From NCBI GenBank assembly GCA_963580275.1, contig OY756947.1:23382162-23446161 (forward strand): 64,000 nucleotides of DNA, read 5' to 3'. A model generated the notes under the pieces. The model made no database searches and was not told where the DNA came from. It saw nothing but the letters and a program-made list of their open reading frames with translations. Position numbers and translations under genes: made by a program. The stretch is from Crataegus laevigata. Lineage: Eukaryota; Streptophyta; Magnoliopsida; Rosales; Rosaceae. Shown one piece after another: positions 34,920-47,968 of the stretch; the stretch's first letter is position 1, and each line of letters begins with the position of its first letter.

Positions 34920-36769
34920 TGATAGGAGCATATTTATGCTACTTAATTGGCTTGTTCTCGTGCATTTATGTGGTGTTTCCTTAGTTATTTTAGTGTTTAA
35001 AGTCACTTTTGTGTGTTTTCAGATTCTATGAGCAAAGTGTGCAAGAAGAAGCATTTTGATGCATTTTGGTGCAATTTGGAGCAGTTTTGGGGTGGAATGG
35101 ATTGCATGCATGTGGAGCATAAAGGATGGACGTTTTGGTGCATGAAAGAGCTTCAAACATATGCTACAACATCCACCCACTTCACCTACAACATCCACTC
35201 ACTTCACCTACAACATCTACCCACTTCACCTACAACATCCACTCACTTCACTTACAACATCCACCCACTTCACCTACAACATCCATCCACTTCACCAAGA
35301 AATTTTGTGGTGGTGATTCATTTTCAAAGTCTATAAATAGGCTTGTCCATCACAAGAAAAGGGGGAATACACAGAACACATTCACAACACAATTTCTGCC
35401 ACAAGTCTTCTCTCTTCCTCCAACCATTCACATCCATTCTCTTCCATTCACGCCTAAAACAGAACCATACTTTCTGCCGCACCAATCCTTCACCAATTCC
35501 CATATTTTCTGTCCCCAAACACTCTTAGCCGCACCACACATCCATCCTAAACACAATTCCACCATTCTATACCATCCATAACCCACAAAACCCATCTACC
35601 ATTTGTGTGCCGCAGCAAGAAAGAAGAAGGAAAGACCCTTGGATGTTCAAGCTTCATTGTTGGTGCATTCTAGGTGTAATTCGTTTTATGATTTCATTGT
35701 GTAATCTGTTTTTCTTTCGTTTTGCTATGAACATGAGTGGCTAAACCCTTATTGGTTAGGGGTGATTTCGAAGCCATGACTATGTGTGCAATTTGATTTG
35801 ATAAATTCCAGTTATGAATTCTTGATTTGTGAATGCAATTGGCTTAATTGTTCGAGTAATAACGTATTTGTGTTTGTTAATTAGGGGTCGACACTTAATT
35901 GGCATGCATAAGTATGATGCTAGAATATAAGGATGTTTCACATAATCGTCACAAACTTATATTCCTATGTAGTGAAGGTTGCTAGTCACAATCGCATTAA
36001 GTTCAATTCCTAGCATGAGTGACATGATGCCATAGTTACAAGTGCTTTGTCATTGCTTATGATTTTCATTGAACGTAATGATTTTTGATCGTATCTCTAT
36101 TATGATGTCATGTAGGGGACCTTTGAAGAATGCTTTGGGTTGTTGAATGATGCCATCCAATCCAATAACAAAAGGAAAATCTGAGAATTAGCTAGTGATG
36201 TCACAGTTAATTTGGGGCAATGTCGTTCATAATTCTATGAAAGAATAACTGGAAATCGAGTTGTTTGCATACTTGTCATGTGTGGAGAAAGAGCCTCTAA
36301 CTAATCTATCATCCATTCAAATTCCCAAATTGGTTTCCAATCTGTTTTTACAAAGTTTCTGTTCTGTTAGTTTAAATTCGTCCAAAACAATCCCCCAATT
36401 TACTTTCTGGTTTCAAATTATTCTAAACTTGTTTTGTTTGTGTTTTTAAGTAGTTGGAGTCAAGTTAAAATCCAAATTCGTCCAATTTGGTGCTTTGTGT
36501 CCAAAACTGCCCAGAAAGTGTTTTTAAGGTAGTTTTGAGTCTTTTGGTTGCTGTTTTGAGTTTTTGGTTTGTTTTAGTGTTTTAAATTCTAGTTTTGCAT
36601 TCTTTGAGTCTAGTTTAGTGTTTTAAACTTTGTTTCTACGTTTTTAAGTCAGTTTTCAAGTGTTTAGCAATCCCTCATAATCCCCGGTTTAGAACGATCC
36701 CTACTTACATACTTTACTACAATTGATAAAAAGAGGGTTTAATTTGTGTGCTTAATTTATTTCGCATCA
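34920..36769 (+). repeat. solo LTR, copy 2 (TGATAGGAGC family)
   Basis: 1850 bp, begins TGATAGGAGCATATTTATGC and ends TTTCGCATCA. It is flanked by AAGGA on both sides (34915-34919 and 36770-36774), a perfect 5-bp duplication. A TATAAATA box lies at 35332-35339. No internal region or second LTR is present, so it is a solo LTR formed by LTR-LTR recombination. The frames in it (for example near 35126-35581) are composition-driven. Confidence 0.92.
35163..35296. repeat. 22-bp tandem repeat upstream of the LTR TATA box
   Basis: Six units of ctacaacatccacccacttc plus ac, with c/t variants, ending about 35 bp before the TATA box of solo LTR copy 2. The position in U3 would suit an enhancer array, but that is inference. 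Confidence 0.93.
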
Positions 36770-36847
36770 AAGGAGTGATGATTTTTTATTTTTGATGTTT
36801 GCCCTACACAGTTTATGCTCTTGTGGGCTAGAAGCGTGGTTCATTCT

Positions 36848-38103
36848 TAAGCGTAGTACCGCTTCAAGAACTTGCTATTTATGGGGCCAATCATCAAGCC
36901 ATTTTCTTCCATGATCTTGTAAGCACTATTTGTGTAGACTTCTTGTACTATGTAAGGTCCATCCCACTTTGAGGTGAATTTACTTCTCGTCTTGTGCGTC
37001 GTGATGATAGGCCTACGTAATGCAAGGACAAGATCCCCTACTTGAAATGACCTTGAGCGAACTTTCTTGTTGAAGGCCTTAGAAAATCACGCTTGATAAC
37101 ACTCCAGATGCTGCTGAGCTTCAAGCCTCTTATCATCTAGCGCTTCTAACTCTTGAAGACGTAACTTTACATTCTCTTCGTCAGTCAGTCCTTCTTGTAT
37201 AGCCATCCTCAGCGAGAGAATCTGGCTTTCTAACGGCAAAACTGCCTCTACGCCATACACGAGCGAATATGGTGTAGCTTGAGTAGGTGTCCGGTACGTC
37301 GTCCTGTATGCCAAAAGTGCTTCGCTCATTCTCTTGTGCCAGTCTTTCTTGCTCCTACCAACGACTTTTCTCAAAATGTTGCATAGAGTTTTGTTGAATG
37401 CTTCTGCGAGACCATTGGCTGGGGGGGTGATACATGGAAGACTTATGCTGCTTGAACTTGTATTTCTCACAGAGTTCGTCCATGAGTCAGTTGGAGAACT
37501 GCTTTCCATTATTAGTAATGATGTAGCGAGGTACACCATATTGGTGGATGATATGCTCCTTGATAAAATGGACGACAGTTTCTTTCTTGACTTCCCTTAG
37601 GGGTATGGCTTCAGCCTACTTGGAGAAGTAATCCGTTGCAGCTAGGATGTAAGCTTCTCCCGCGGATGACTTTGGTGCAATCGGTCCCACGACGTCCAAC
37701 CCCCATGCGTCGAACGACCATAAATCAACTGTAGGATGTAATGGTTCAGGTGGTTGATGTATGAAGTTGGCATGGAATTGGCAGGCTTGGCATAGAATTG
37801 GTAGGCTTGGCACCTTTTGGCGTATTCCATGCAATCCCTCACCATGCTTGGCCAATAGTAACCCATTCTTTTAAGTTGGAAATGTAGCTTTGGCCTCGAC
37901 TGATGCGCCCCACGTACACCTGAATGTACTTCTTCCATGGCTTGACTGGCTTCTTCTTCACCTAAGCATCTCAGAAGTACTCCTTCAAAAGAGCGTCGAT
38001 AAAGTGTTCCCTTATAGTAGAAGAAGTGATGTGCTCGTCGGTGTATTTCAGAGCAGTGTTTGGGATCGTCTAGAAGGCTTCCTTGCTCTAAGTAGTCGAT
38101 CAA
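36848..38103 (-). pseudogene. gypsy integrase region, broken
   Basis: Minus-strand fragments give an N-terminal zinc-binding region (38103-37642; H/H and C/C positions around RRAHHFFYYKG and AKRCQAYQ), a core around DVVGPI and HPPANGLAEAFNKTL, and a C-terminal part ending FLKRYYA and TAA at 36850-36848. At least three in-frame stops or frame changes separate the pieces, so no functional integrase is possible. Confidence 0.85.
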
Positions 38104-38223
38104 CGGCTGTTTTCATTCTTCAGTGTCGACCAGAAGTATTGAGATGATGTTTATGTCATTTAGCAGTATTTCAGTGGCAAGTGGGATCACCCATCTTTGG
38201 CAAACTGGCACGTTTGCAACTTC

Positions 38224-38919
38224 TCATTCTCCTAGTGTCATACTCGAGGCTAGGTTGGCAAGAGCATCTGCCATTTGATTTTCTTTCCTTGGCACATGTT
38301 CTAGCATCACTATCTCGAACCTTTGTAGCAGCTGAGTTGCCAGCCAGAAGTATGGGACGAGATCATCTTTCCTCACCTCGTACTCGGTCAAGAGTTGATT
38401 GATTATGAGCTTGGAGTCGCCATATACCTCAAGGGCTGTGATTCCCATGTTGATTGCCATTTGGAGGCCGAGGATCAGTGCTTGGTACTCAGTGACGTTG
38501 TTGGAGCATAGTTCACTTAGTTGGAAGGAATAAGGCAGTATTTGCCTTTGCAGTGACATGAATATTACTCCTGCCCCCGCACCATCTGCTCATGCGGATC
38601 TATCGAAGAACATTGTCCATGTTGGGAAGATGTCGATGTAAAACACCTCTTCGTCAGGCCAGTCGTCTGAGATCTTCCAATCGGCTGGGATTGGATGATC
38701 GGCAAGGAAGTTTGCAAGTACTTGTCCTTTGACGGCTTTAGCTGGAACGTAGATGATCTCGTGTTGAATGAGAAGCAACGCCCACTTAGCTAGTCGCCCT
38801 GTCAAAACTAGTTTGGACATGATACATTTGACCAGGTCAGCTTTAGCAACCAAGTGGATGGTGTAAGCGTACATGTAATATCTGAGCTTCTGAATGGCGA
38901 ATACCAAGGCAAGGCACAT
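38224..38919 (-). pseudogene. gypsy RNase H region, broken
   Basis: Two minus frames: 38919-38590 (retroviral-type RNase H/connection, LRYYMYAYTIHLVAKADLVK) and 38559-38224 (second RNase H-like domain, NNVTEYQALILGLQMA then VYGDSKLIINQL). A stop separates them. Two RNase H-like domains fit Tat/Ogre-type elements. Confidence 0.82.
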
Positions 38920-39308
38920 CTTTTCTATCGGGGAATAGTTTAACTCGGCACCGGTGAAAGTTCGACTGAGGTAGTAAAGCGCTCATTCTTTCTGGGATTC
39001 ATTTTCTTGTGCCAAGAGTGCTCCTACTGAACTTTCTTGAGCGGCAATATACAATATGAGCGGCTTCCCGGGCACAGGTGCCCCTAAGACAGGTGGACTT
39101 GACAAATACCTTTTATGCTTTCAAAGGCATTGCAGCATGCTTTGTCCCATACAAATGAAACATCATTCTTCATGAGTCAGCTAAACGATTGACAACGTCC
39201 TGCTATATTAGATATGAATCGTCTAATGAAAGCGAGTCGTCCTTGCAGACTTTTCAGTTCGTGTAAATTTTTTGGCTCAGGCATGCTTTGGATGGCTTTA
39301 ATCTTTTA

Positions 39309-39854
39309 TTAGTCTACTTCGATGCCACGGTGCTTGACAATGAAGCCAAAGAACTTTCCAGAGATGACGCCAAATGCACATTTCATCGGGTTCATCTTGA
39401 GGTTGTATTTTTGCAGCCTTTTGAACACTATTCGCAAATCCTTCAAGTGGTCTGATCTCTTTTTTGTCTTGACCACCACATCGTCTATGTAACATTCTAC
39501 ATTTTTGTGTAGCATGTCATCGAAGATTTTTTGCATTGCACGTTGGTATGTAGCTCCAACATTCTTTAGACCAAATGGCATCACCTTGTAGCAGTATATA
39601 CCTTTCGGAGTGCGAAAGGCTGTTAGTTCCTCATCTTCGGGAGCCATGCAAATTTGATTGTATCCAGATGAACCATCCATGAATGACAGTGCCTCGTGGC
39701 CAGTGGTTGCGTCCACTATGATTTCGATGATTGGCAAGGGAAAATTGTCTTTCGGGCAAGCATCGTTGAGGTCTCGAAAGTCCACGCAAACACGTATTTG
39801 TCCAGATTTCTTAAGTACGATAACGATGTTAGAGATCCACTTGGGGTATTGCAC
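39309..39854 (-). pseudogene. gypsy reverse transcriptase core
   Basis: A 181-codon open piece with the motifs in order: VCVDFRDLNDACPKDNFPLP, SFMDGSSGYNQI, KVMPFGLKN, and the catalytic CYIDDVVVKTK box intact. The parts before and after are frame-broken, so it is a fragment of a dead polyprotein. Confidence 0.9.
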
Positions 39855-40358
39855 CTCTCGAATAAAGCTTGCTTCAATTAGCTAGTCAATCTCAGCCTCA
39901 ATCAGTGGGATGAGCTCGGATCGATAACGCCTTTAAGTTTGCTTTATCGGTCGCGTTCTGGGTTTGACTGCAAGACGATGCACAACGATAATAGGGTCAA
40001 AGCCGGGCATTTCCTTATATGTCCAGGCAAAGACGTCTTTGTGCTCTAATAGCAGCTGGTAGTACTCTTCTATCTCGTCCGCACTTAGTAGTGCGTTTAC
40101 GAAGATAGGCCTGGGCTCTTCTTTCATTCCTAAGTTGAGCTCCTTAAGCTCATCAACCGTGGCTTGCTCCCATCTTCGAGCTGTGGTGGTGTAGCGGTGA
40201 CATCTTCCTCATGGGCTTCACTTTATTTGTCTTTTTGGATTGTGATGTGGAAGACGTCTTGGACCCCTCCTTCAGTGCCGTTCTTTTAGGCTTGTTGGCG
40301 TGAAGATTGGCCGGTGTGGATAATGGTGCACCTCCTTACTTTCAGTGGTCCATTTGTG

Positions 40359-40958
40359 TCAACCTCCAAGATTGCTTGGCGCTTCATTTTTTGAAGGAAC
40401 GGAGCTTTGGATGTCTTCCTTTTCGGCTAAGCTGTCGGGCTTCTGTTTCTTTGGTGTTGTTTCTTTTCTCCGTGAAGTCTTCTCGGTTTCTTCGAGTCTC
40501 CTCAAAACTGACCGTTGTGGAGGGAAGCTAGGCGCGTTGCTTTGTTTCTTAGGTTCTGACAACCTTTCAAAAACAAAACTTTGGGATGTTGGCGTGTTAA
40601 GCCTCTTAAAGACGAAGGTTCGGCTTTGACCACCAATGCGATGAAATGCCGATATTCTAGGTCTTTGATGATTCATCCTATTGAAGACTAATATCCGAGG
40701 GGCGAAATTAAGGTCTTCTCGGTTTTGGATGACGCTCACGCTGATGTGCTGAGCGCTAGCGTTTTTCGCTTTGCTTGAAATCTTCACAGGTGAATTTGGT
40801 GTGAAGTCGATCACTGCTTTGCCGTTGTCAACTCCATAACCATGCTCTTTCAGCCTCTTTTGAGTCTTGGTGAGGTCACGTTCTTTGTTGTTGACAGTGT
40901 CTGAACCCTTCTTTCTGAGATTTGAAGAGGGAATGAAGGCATACCCAGCCTTCGACAT
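40359..40958 (-). pseudogene. gypsy gag-pol linker region
   Basis: A 199-codon minus frame, very polar, between protease and RT. It has repeated VFNRM/AFHRI/VFKRL/VFERL-type short units, about six times. No enzyme motif. It fits the variable linker between protease and RT of such elements. Confidence 0.6.
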
Positions 40959-41122
40959 GAGTTTGTTGGCGTTTGGATCAAAACCTTCTTAGGTCCTCTT
41001 GGTTGGGAGAAAGCTTGGTTCTACTCCTTTTGGCAGAGCTTTTATGAAGCCTTGTGATGGTCTTGCAATCTTAGTTTTGCCTAGCTGTGTTAGAGGTAAA
41101 ATTGCATTCGTCATGAGCAATT

Positions 41123-42473
41123 CTACATCATCCTTGCGCTGCTGCATGTCGACTTTGCTTGTCCCTGTTTCGAATGGGGTTGACCATTCTTTCTTCTCGA
41201 CATCGTGATGTATCGGAAGATGGGCGTGTTCAGTCCTTTTAAGGGCGTCTCACCCCATTTGGCTGTCACGAGTTTGTCGTTGTTTTTGCTTGAAGACGGC
41301 ATGGCTTCTCCTCCTTGCTTTCTTGGAATAGATTGCCATTCTTGCTTTTCAGGCATCGCTTTGCCCGTGGATTTTACCTTTTTTGGGAGAGTTTCAGGTA
41401 TCATGTCTTCCTCCATGTAGAACTTGGCGTCTGTAAAATGTGATTCGGCTTTGGTAAATGGCTTGGTATCGCCTCGAATCACCTTCACTCCTTCCCGGTA
41501 GAATTTTAAACATTGGTGAAGGGTGGATGGCACTACTCCATTCTCATGGATCCAAGGCCTTCCCAAGAGTAGGCTGTATGAAGTTCTTGCATTAATCACA
41601 TGAAATATCGTGCTTGATTTGAGTTCACCAATGGTCATCTCCACTCGGATCATGCCTCGTTCTTTGTCCTCCTTGGTTGAAACCTTGGATTAGTAGACAG
41701 CTTAGGGACAATTCGTCTATTTTGATGCCGATTGTAGCCATCGTTGACTTCAGCATGATGTTTATGGCCGATCCATCATTCACAAGCATGCGGTTGACTT
41801 TGCTCTCCCTTATGTACCCTGAGACGAAGAGAGGGTAGTTGTGAGGTTTTGATCCTAGCAGTAAGTCTTCGTCAGTGAAGTTGATTGAGTCTTGTGCGGC
41901 ACAACATGTGGCATATTCGTATGACCAAAGCCTTGAGCCTTCGTCCTTGTTTCCTTGTACTCCATGGTCGTTGGGATTTGCTAAGACCACTATCAGTGCT
42001 TTCCGCATCTCCTCGAGTAATCGTAATGCCTCCTCGATGCTAACGTGGGTCGGCAAACCTTATTTAGTCATGAGGGTCTTCACTTCTTCAACGGTGATAA
42101 CTTTGTCTCTTAATGGTTCATTTACTTCCACTATGTGACATGCAGCGATAGTGCACTGTTGGAAGAAGTCATTCGGGAAGTACTCGTGCAAGGAGACGGG
42201 AATGCGTGGTTTTTGCTCCATATGCTCCCCAACGTATGTTGGCTTAGCAGCTCTTGCGCTTCTTTTGGGTTTCCTATTGTTGCGACGGCGGTGCCTTCTC
42301 CCTTCCTCTACCTTCGGCCTTGTGGCTTGTGGTTTGGGCTTCTTCGTCTTTTTGCGGGTCACTAAGGTCCATCCTTCATTATCGTCAGTCAGTGCATCCT
42401 GGTTGTTTGCCCCCAACGATGGTTGTACAGAAGAGGCCGTGTGACTTGAGCATGAATGAGGATGGTCGCGCAT
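41123..42473 (-). pseudogene. gypsy gag C-terminus and aspartic protease
   Basis: The minus frame 42473-42060 is basic and resembles the gag C-terminal part. Frame 42056-41625 carries the protease site, reading LVNDGSAINIM where related elements have DGGS or DSGS, so the catalytic aspartate context is altered. Frame 41653-41123 follows with YSLLLGRPWIHE, the conserved protease end. Similarity stops near 42473, the truncation point. Confidence 0.8.
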
Positions 42474-45400
42474 TACCTTATGTTAAATTAATCATAAACA
42501 AATTATCGTCACTAGCTCATGTTAAATTAACAGTAAACAAATTACACCTTATGTTTTTTTAACAGCTTAAGGTGCGATTTCTTCTTGAACCATGAGTGCA
42601 TTCTACTTAATTATTTTTTAATATCATATCACATACCATTTCAGAATGCTTCATTTTGTAACTGACCTTATGCCTAACAACCTAGGAGTTGTATCGCATT
42701 ATGGTATCAATGATTAGGCATAAAGATAACCCAAAGAAAAAGGGGAAAATAAATGAAGGCAAGAGTAGCAAATCCTAAGAAGAAAAACTTTCCGTAGAGA
42801 ATTATTGGTGGGATCGTTCGGACATAGTGGGATACAATTCAAGATCCTTTGCAGATTTCAACTCAACCGATGAAATTTTGCTTTAGTTTTCTAATTACAC
42901 TTAAGTGTAGTTTAATGTAAAAGTTAACCGAAGTAATTTTCTTAGAATCCGGATTCACTCTCTCATTTTCTCTCCCCTCTAGTCCATTCATATTTGAAAG
43001 CTCACGATTAAGTCATGTCAATATCTTGTATTAACTCTTTTTTTTATAGAGAGAGAAATCCTACTCCCTTTTTAAAAGGATCAATCAACAATATGCCTTC
43101 AACTTAATTACTTGCTAGCCCAAATAGATACATAATTTTATTACAAAAGAGGGTACAACTAAAAGTATAAGTGCTCAATACAAGTTATATGTTATTCTGT
43201 CACACTTCCAATTTGGGACTTTGTACACTCTTCAACATGATGGATTCCATAATATAATTTGTAAGATGAATGAGGGACTTGTAAACTTTGATGAATTTCA
43301 CAAGTAATTGCTAAGTAGATACATTGTGTCTCTACATACAAGTCCTTTCAAGTTATTCTTTAAAATGAATTAATTATTTGTAATTAAAGGAAAATGTAAA
43401 TTAAATTAATGTCAGCACTGCACATATAAATTGGCAAAAGAAACAAACCTTATCAAAAATAATGCAAATACATATATATATGCTAGCTAATGAACAACGA
43501 AAGAAATTTCATGTCTTTTGCAAAGCTTTGGATTAAGAGAATAAAATTGGTGATCAACATATTAAATATAATATTCCTCCTAATTAGGAAAAGGTGTGTA
43601 CTAATCAGTGACCCTACCGCACTGGCTGAACCAAGTCAATAGATGATCAAATATTTTGTGGGGATGATCATAAAGCGGAAGAGAAACATCACACACAAAG
43701 AAACCTCTTAACCTACTTAATTTCTAAAGAGGAAAACATGGTGAGAAGGTGACGAATTTGATTTGTGGTAGATTATCTTCTTGTATATTTTTTCTAAAAA
43801 GTAATCATTTTATAATGGCTTACCAGTTTGAGTACCTAAAGAAATTTTACCCAAAAACTCTTTTTTCTTTACTTAAGAAATCCTTAAACCCAATTGAAAA
43901 TGAGCAAAAAAAAACATTAACAAAAACCAGCTATATCACAATGAGTCACTCACAATTAATCATTGAACTAATTATGTTATGTATCGTTATCTTATTTGTA
44001 TAAGTCGGACCCGATACTCCTTCTAATCAAATAGAAAAAACTATCACTAAACCTAAAAGGTAGTCCATATGATACTATCTAACTTGATGTTCACTTCTAA
44101 TTCGACATGTGTTCCTATCAAAACACTTTAAAAAAGGTTCATTGCTACATGGTGACGAAGTTTTCCACGAAATCTTTGATTTTTGAGTAGGAAGATAATG
44201 TCAAGCCTCTTATTGTGTTTAAGCCAAACGTAAGCTGCCATGTCATGGCGTCGAGATATTGTTGTAACTTTAGTTTGGGTTCACTTGCAGCTATTTTGGT
44301 CGGTACAGAAATCAAGTGGCCAAGGCAATACACAACGTTTTTCATGCGACCATGTGAGATTTGTTATCAGTCTAGTTCTTCATTAAAAAAAGTCCAACTG
44401 CAATCCAAATGTCGCAAACCATAGCGTTTCTTTCGTCGATTAAATTAGATACGTCTGCGTTCACTAGTCCTTCTCACATGGATGGAAGAACTCACACAAG
44501 TTAGATGCTTTTATTTCGTTTTTTCTGACATGAAATCGAAGTCTTTATGGTTTCTTTAAAAAAAAAAAAAAATGAAAACCAAATCTAAATGAGTGTATTT
44601 TGTTCACCACCCTCATCATCCTACTTATTATTATTGAATTAATTTAAATTTTGAGATTTTTTGTCTATCCACTACACACATCTTGAAATTTAAACTAATC
44701 CAAAATTAATAAATATAGTGTTTAACATAATCATCACTCGAAGGCGATAAGCAAAAATATTCTCAATCTAGATGGATGATTGGTGATTGGTCTTTAATAA
44801 ACTGGAAGAGATAAAAAAAAATAAAAAATTGTTTCACATACCTGTCACTGATGAATTAGGGTTTGGGAAATTGGAACGGATATGAAGTGACATCCGGATT
44901 TGACCCTTCAGAATGTGCTACATAAGCAGATTTACAAAATTTAATATCCACAAACGTTACAAGATATATATTTGTTAAAAACTATTGGGAGGATATTGTA
45001 GAAATGATTTCTGAACTTTAACTTAATTGGAGTAATGGTTTCTAAACAAAAAAAATGTGATCATTGGTCCCCTAGGCTACATTTTTTTGGCTTCACTAAC
45101 TGTTACTAGACTAGACTAGATTGGGCTACATATTAATGTATCTTGTGTTTGTTAAGTGCATGAACTAAGTTAAATGAGACAACCTAGAATTGTGAAGACT
45201 AACTCTCTCGCGTCTCTCTGTTTTATGTTTTTACAAACGTAGCCACCATAGTTTCTCCCTTGCCAATTCTCCCTCCCCCTCATCCTCTCTCTCCTCTCTT
45301 TCTTCTCTTTCTCCATCGAGATCCAGACTCCAAAAAATTTCAATGTCTTAAAAACAATTCCTAAAGAAAATTTCAACGTCTCAAAAACAATAACAATAAT

Positions 45401-45780
45401 CCCAATAGAGTGGGCAAGAGAAACAGAGAGAGTTATGATCTGAAAATGGGCGACGAAGCCTATGCATAATCGACGATCCGACGAAGCCTTTGCACAATCC
45501 GACGAAGCATCTACAAATTGAAAGAAACAATTTGGGACTTTTTCTAGGGTTTATTTATTTATTTATAATTTTAATTTAATGAGGATGATGAAGGATTAGG
45601 CGAGTCAAACTACTCTTAAGGCTTAATCATTGAACTACAAAAGTAGCCGTACTTTCTAACATGCACAGAGTGGTCAGAAAGAACCAAGACCCGAGATATA
45701 GCCATCAATACAAAAGTAGGCTCCTTCCTTCCCACTCAAAGTGATTAGAAAGGGCTAACTTCCTAATAAAACGATCCCTC
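42474..45780. other. AT-rich intergenic DNA, no gene seen
   Basis: Only short frames without domain or homology that I recognise. Poly-T/A tracts and a small imperfect repeat of cttatgttaaattaa (42478-42556) are present. No promoter, RNA gene or transposon ends could be supported. Confidence 0.6.
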
Positions 45781-45799
45781 TATCCTTCATCTCCGAAAT

Positions 45800-46825
45800 T
45801 TTATTTAAAGAAAAAAAATAAAGGGATACAAGCGGGGGGACAAAGCCAAGACCCGCGAATAAAACCAAAAGAGACAAAGATAAAAAAAATCAACGATAGC
45901 AAAAAACAGGACAAAAAGAAATGTCAAGGGCATGAGCGACATAAGCAAAATTTGGAATTGTGGGCCATCGGTAATAAGCACTTCGAGCATCACCGAAAAA
46001 AACTAAGGCATCAGCAACTTGGTTACCTTCCCAATAAATATGTGTACAAATAAAACTCATTTGAAGAAGGCGCCATAAATAATTATTCCAATCAACCAAA
46101 ACAAACTAAGGGATTGAAGTAGGGGCCTTGAAAAGATAATGCAGAACCAAAGAGGAATCAATTTTAATCCAAATGGGTTTCCAATCCTGAACCCAAGCAA
46201 CACGAATTGCCTCAATGAAAGTTAAAATTTCAGTAGCCACTAAACTACCAAACTCTATATTCGAGGCAAAAGTACCAAGCATATGTCTATTCGAATTTCG
46301 AAAAATTCCACCAAGACCGGCAAAACCATTCACATAAGAACCATCGATATTAGCTTTAATCCAACCAGATTATGGAAGGTGCCAAACCACCAAAATGAAA
46401 GAAGGAGCAGTGGGAAAAAACGAGGAAATACCTAAGAATGAATAAATAGGCAACGCATCATAAGATGGCTTGCTATGAGGGAAAAACACAAAAGCTGCTT
46501 CTCAAAATGGAGTAATAAGCCAACATTTGGCATAATCTAAGGTGGCTGGTTTTTCTTCAAATCTAATCTGATTATAGATAGACCCAATTCCCCAAATAAA
46601 AGTGCAAGCCACAACAACCCAAAATTTGCAAGAAGAGAGAGAAAAATTAGCCATAAAAGTCGTAGAAAAGACCTGTAAAATAGACTCCACCACACCCACT
46701 GTCATCAAGCTAAAGACCAAGATGCTTAAAAGAATCAGAAGCAGAATTGCACATTGAATAATACAAAACCAGCATAATACCCATGTGCTGAAGAAAAGAG
46801 TCAGTGAGGAGCCAACCATGTAAGA
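45800..46825 (-). pseudogene. L1-type LINE 3' part: RNase H region
   Basis: Minus frames encode the C-terminal end of a plant L1 ORF2: 46864-46502 (FIWGIGSIYNQIRFEEKP, the stretch before RNase H), 46333-46106 (GGIFRNSNRHMLGTFASN, IKIDSSLVLHYLF) and 46099-45890 (WEGNQVADALVFFG). These are an RNase H-like fold with stops between. The 3' end falls near 45790. It is probably the other half of the L1 at 50.6-53.7 kb; the reverse transcriptase part is missing. Confidence 0.75.
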
Positions 46826-47968
46826 CTTTTTGTGGTTGAATTGGTTTGGGTTAATATTTGACACTAGGCTTTGCGAAGATGGAGGCCCAAGAATACAAAA
46901 GCAAAGGAAAAATTGGGCTTGGGCAAATCAAAAGCCCAAGAAGAATGGAAAACCTTTTAAGCAAGACATAGGCAGCATGCCTAGGTGAGAAATGATGGGT
47001 GCACAGAGGATAGCTCACTTCTAGCAAAAAGCACTTTTCAAGGGCATGAATGGTAAATAAATGGTGATTCATCATCTTTTGAAGGACATTAATAAAAGGA
47101 AAAGCTTGGACAATTCGAGACAAAATATCTATAAAAGCAACAAGAGGCACAAGAAATAAGGACACTCAACTAATCAATCAAAAGACATACAAACGTTGTT
47201 CTCAGATAAACAAGAACCCAGAAAGCTGTGTTTTGTCCAGACTTTCCCCTTTTAGTCTTAGATTCCCCATATAAACCCATCTTTTGTCAAGTTTAGAAGC
47301 TCTGTTACTTTCCCCTAGTATTATAGTATCGAATACCTCTAGGAAACCCTGTTTACATTTCATTTTTTATAGTCTGCAAACTCCTATAAACACAAAGAAA
47401 AGTGGTTGCAAGAAGTTGAACCTTGCTGGACTTTCTTTTGTTTATATTTGTATAGAGTAGATCTATTGTTTCATGCATATTCCATTGCGTTTTAACTCAC
47501 TTTCAACTGCTTTTTGTTTTAAATCCCATTTAAGATCAAATCTGGCTAAGTTAATAAACTTTAAGTGTTAATTGGAAGCAAAGGAATGATCAAAATGGAC
47601 CTGAACTCTCTTCATCTAAACATACAAAATCATGAGTAAAAGTCCTTGTTTACAAGGCAAGAAAAAGAACTTAATGCAGACTTAACCCATCTACGACAAT
47701 CTAATGAACCAAGAAGTCAAAATAACTTGTGGCGCAAGTTATCAACCCAGTTTAGAACAAACAAAGAATAGTATGTTATAAATAGATAACAATGCCATGC
47801 TCAGATCTATTGTTAGTTTTGATTGTAAGCCTCAAGGCTTAACAAAGGCCCCACAAAAGCACCATTCAAACTAACAACAAACTCACATTGCAGCAACACC
47901 AAGTAGCAAGCATCTTACTCGACGGCTAAGAGAAAGAGCACCCCGGGGAGCTGTGTGAGGGACAAATC

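Larger units (their letters stand above)
27354..42473 (-). mobile_element. Ty3/gypsy retrotransposon, Tat-like, 5'-truncated
   Basis: Read on the minus strand the order is: gag end and protease (42473-41123), RT (39854-39309), RNase H (38919-38224), integrase to stop (38103-36848), a long non-pol region, then the 3' LTR (28103-27354). Tat-like features are wording such as LNDACPKD and SGYNQI in RT, the spacer of almost 7 kb between pol and LTR, tandem repeats in that spacer, and an ORF on the opposite strand. The 5' LTR and most of gag are absent right of 42473, so no TSD can be tested. A solo LTR of another family is inserted at 34920-36769. Confidence 0.8.

Noticed and set aside
35126..35581. 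151-aa plus-strand frame rich in H, T, S and P
   Set aside because: Driven by the 22-bp array and C/A-rich U3/R sequence of a solo LTR. The neighbouring frames are open too.
36848..42473. A functional gypsy polyprotein
   Set aside because: Several stops and frame changes in every domain, altered protease site, missing gag start and 5' LTR.
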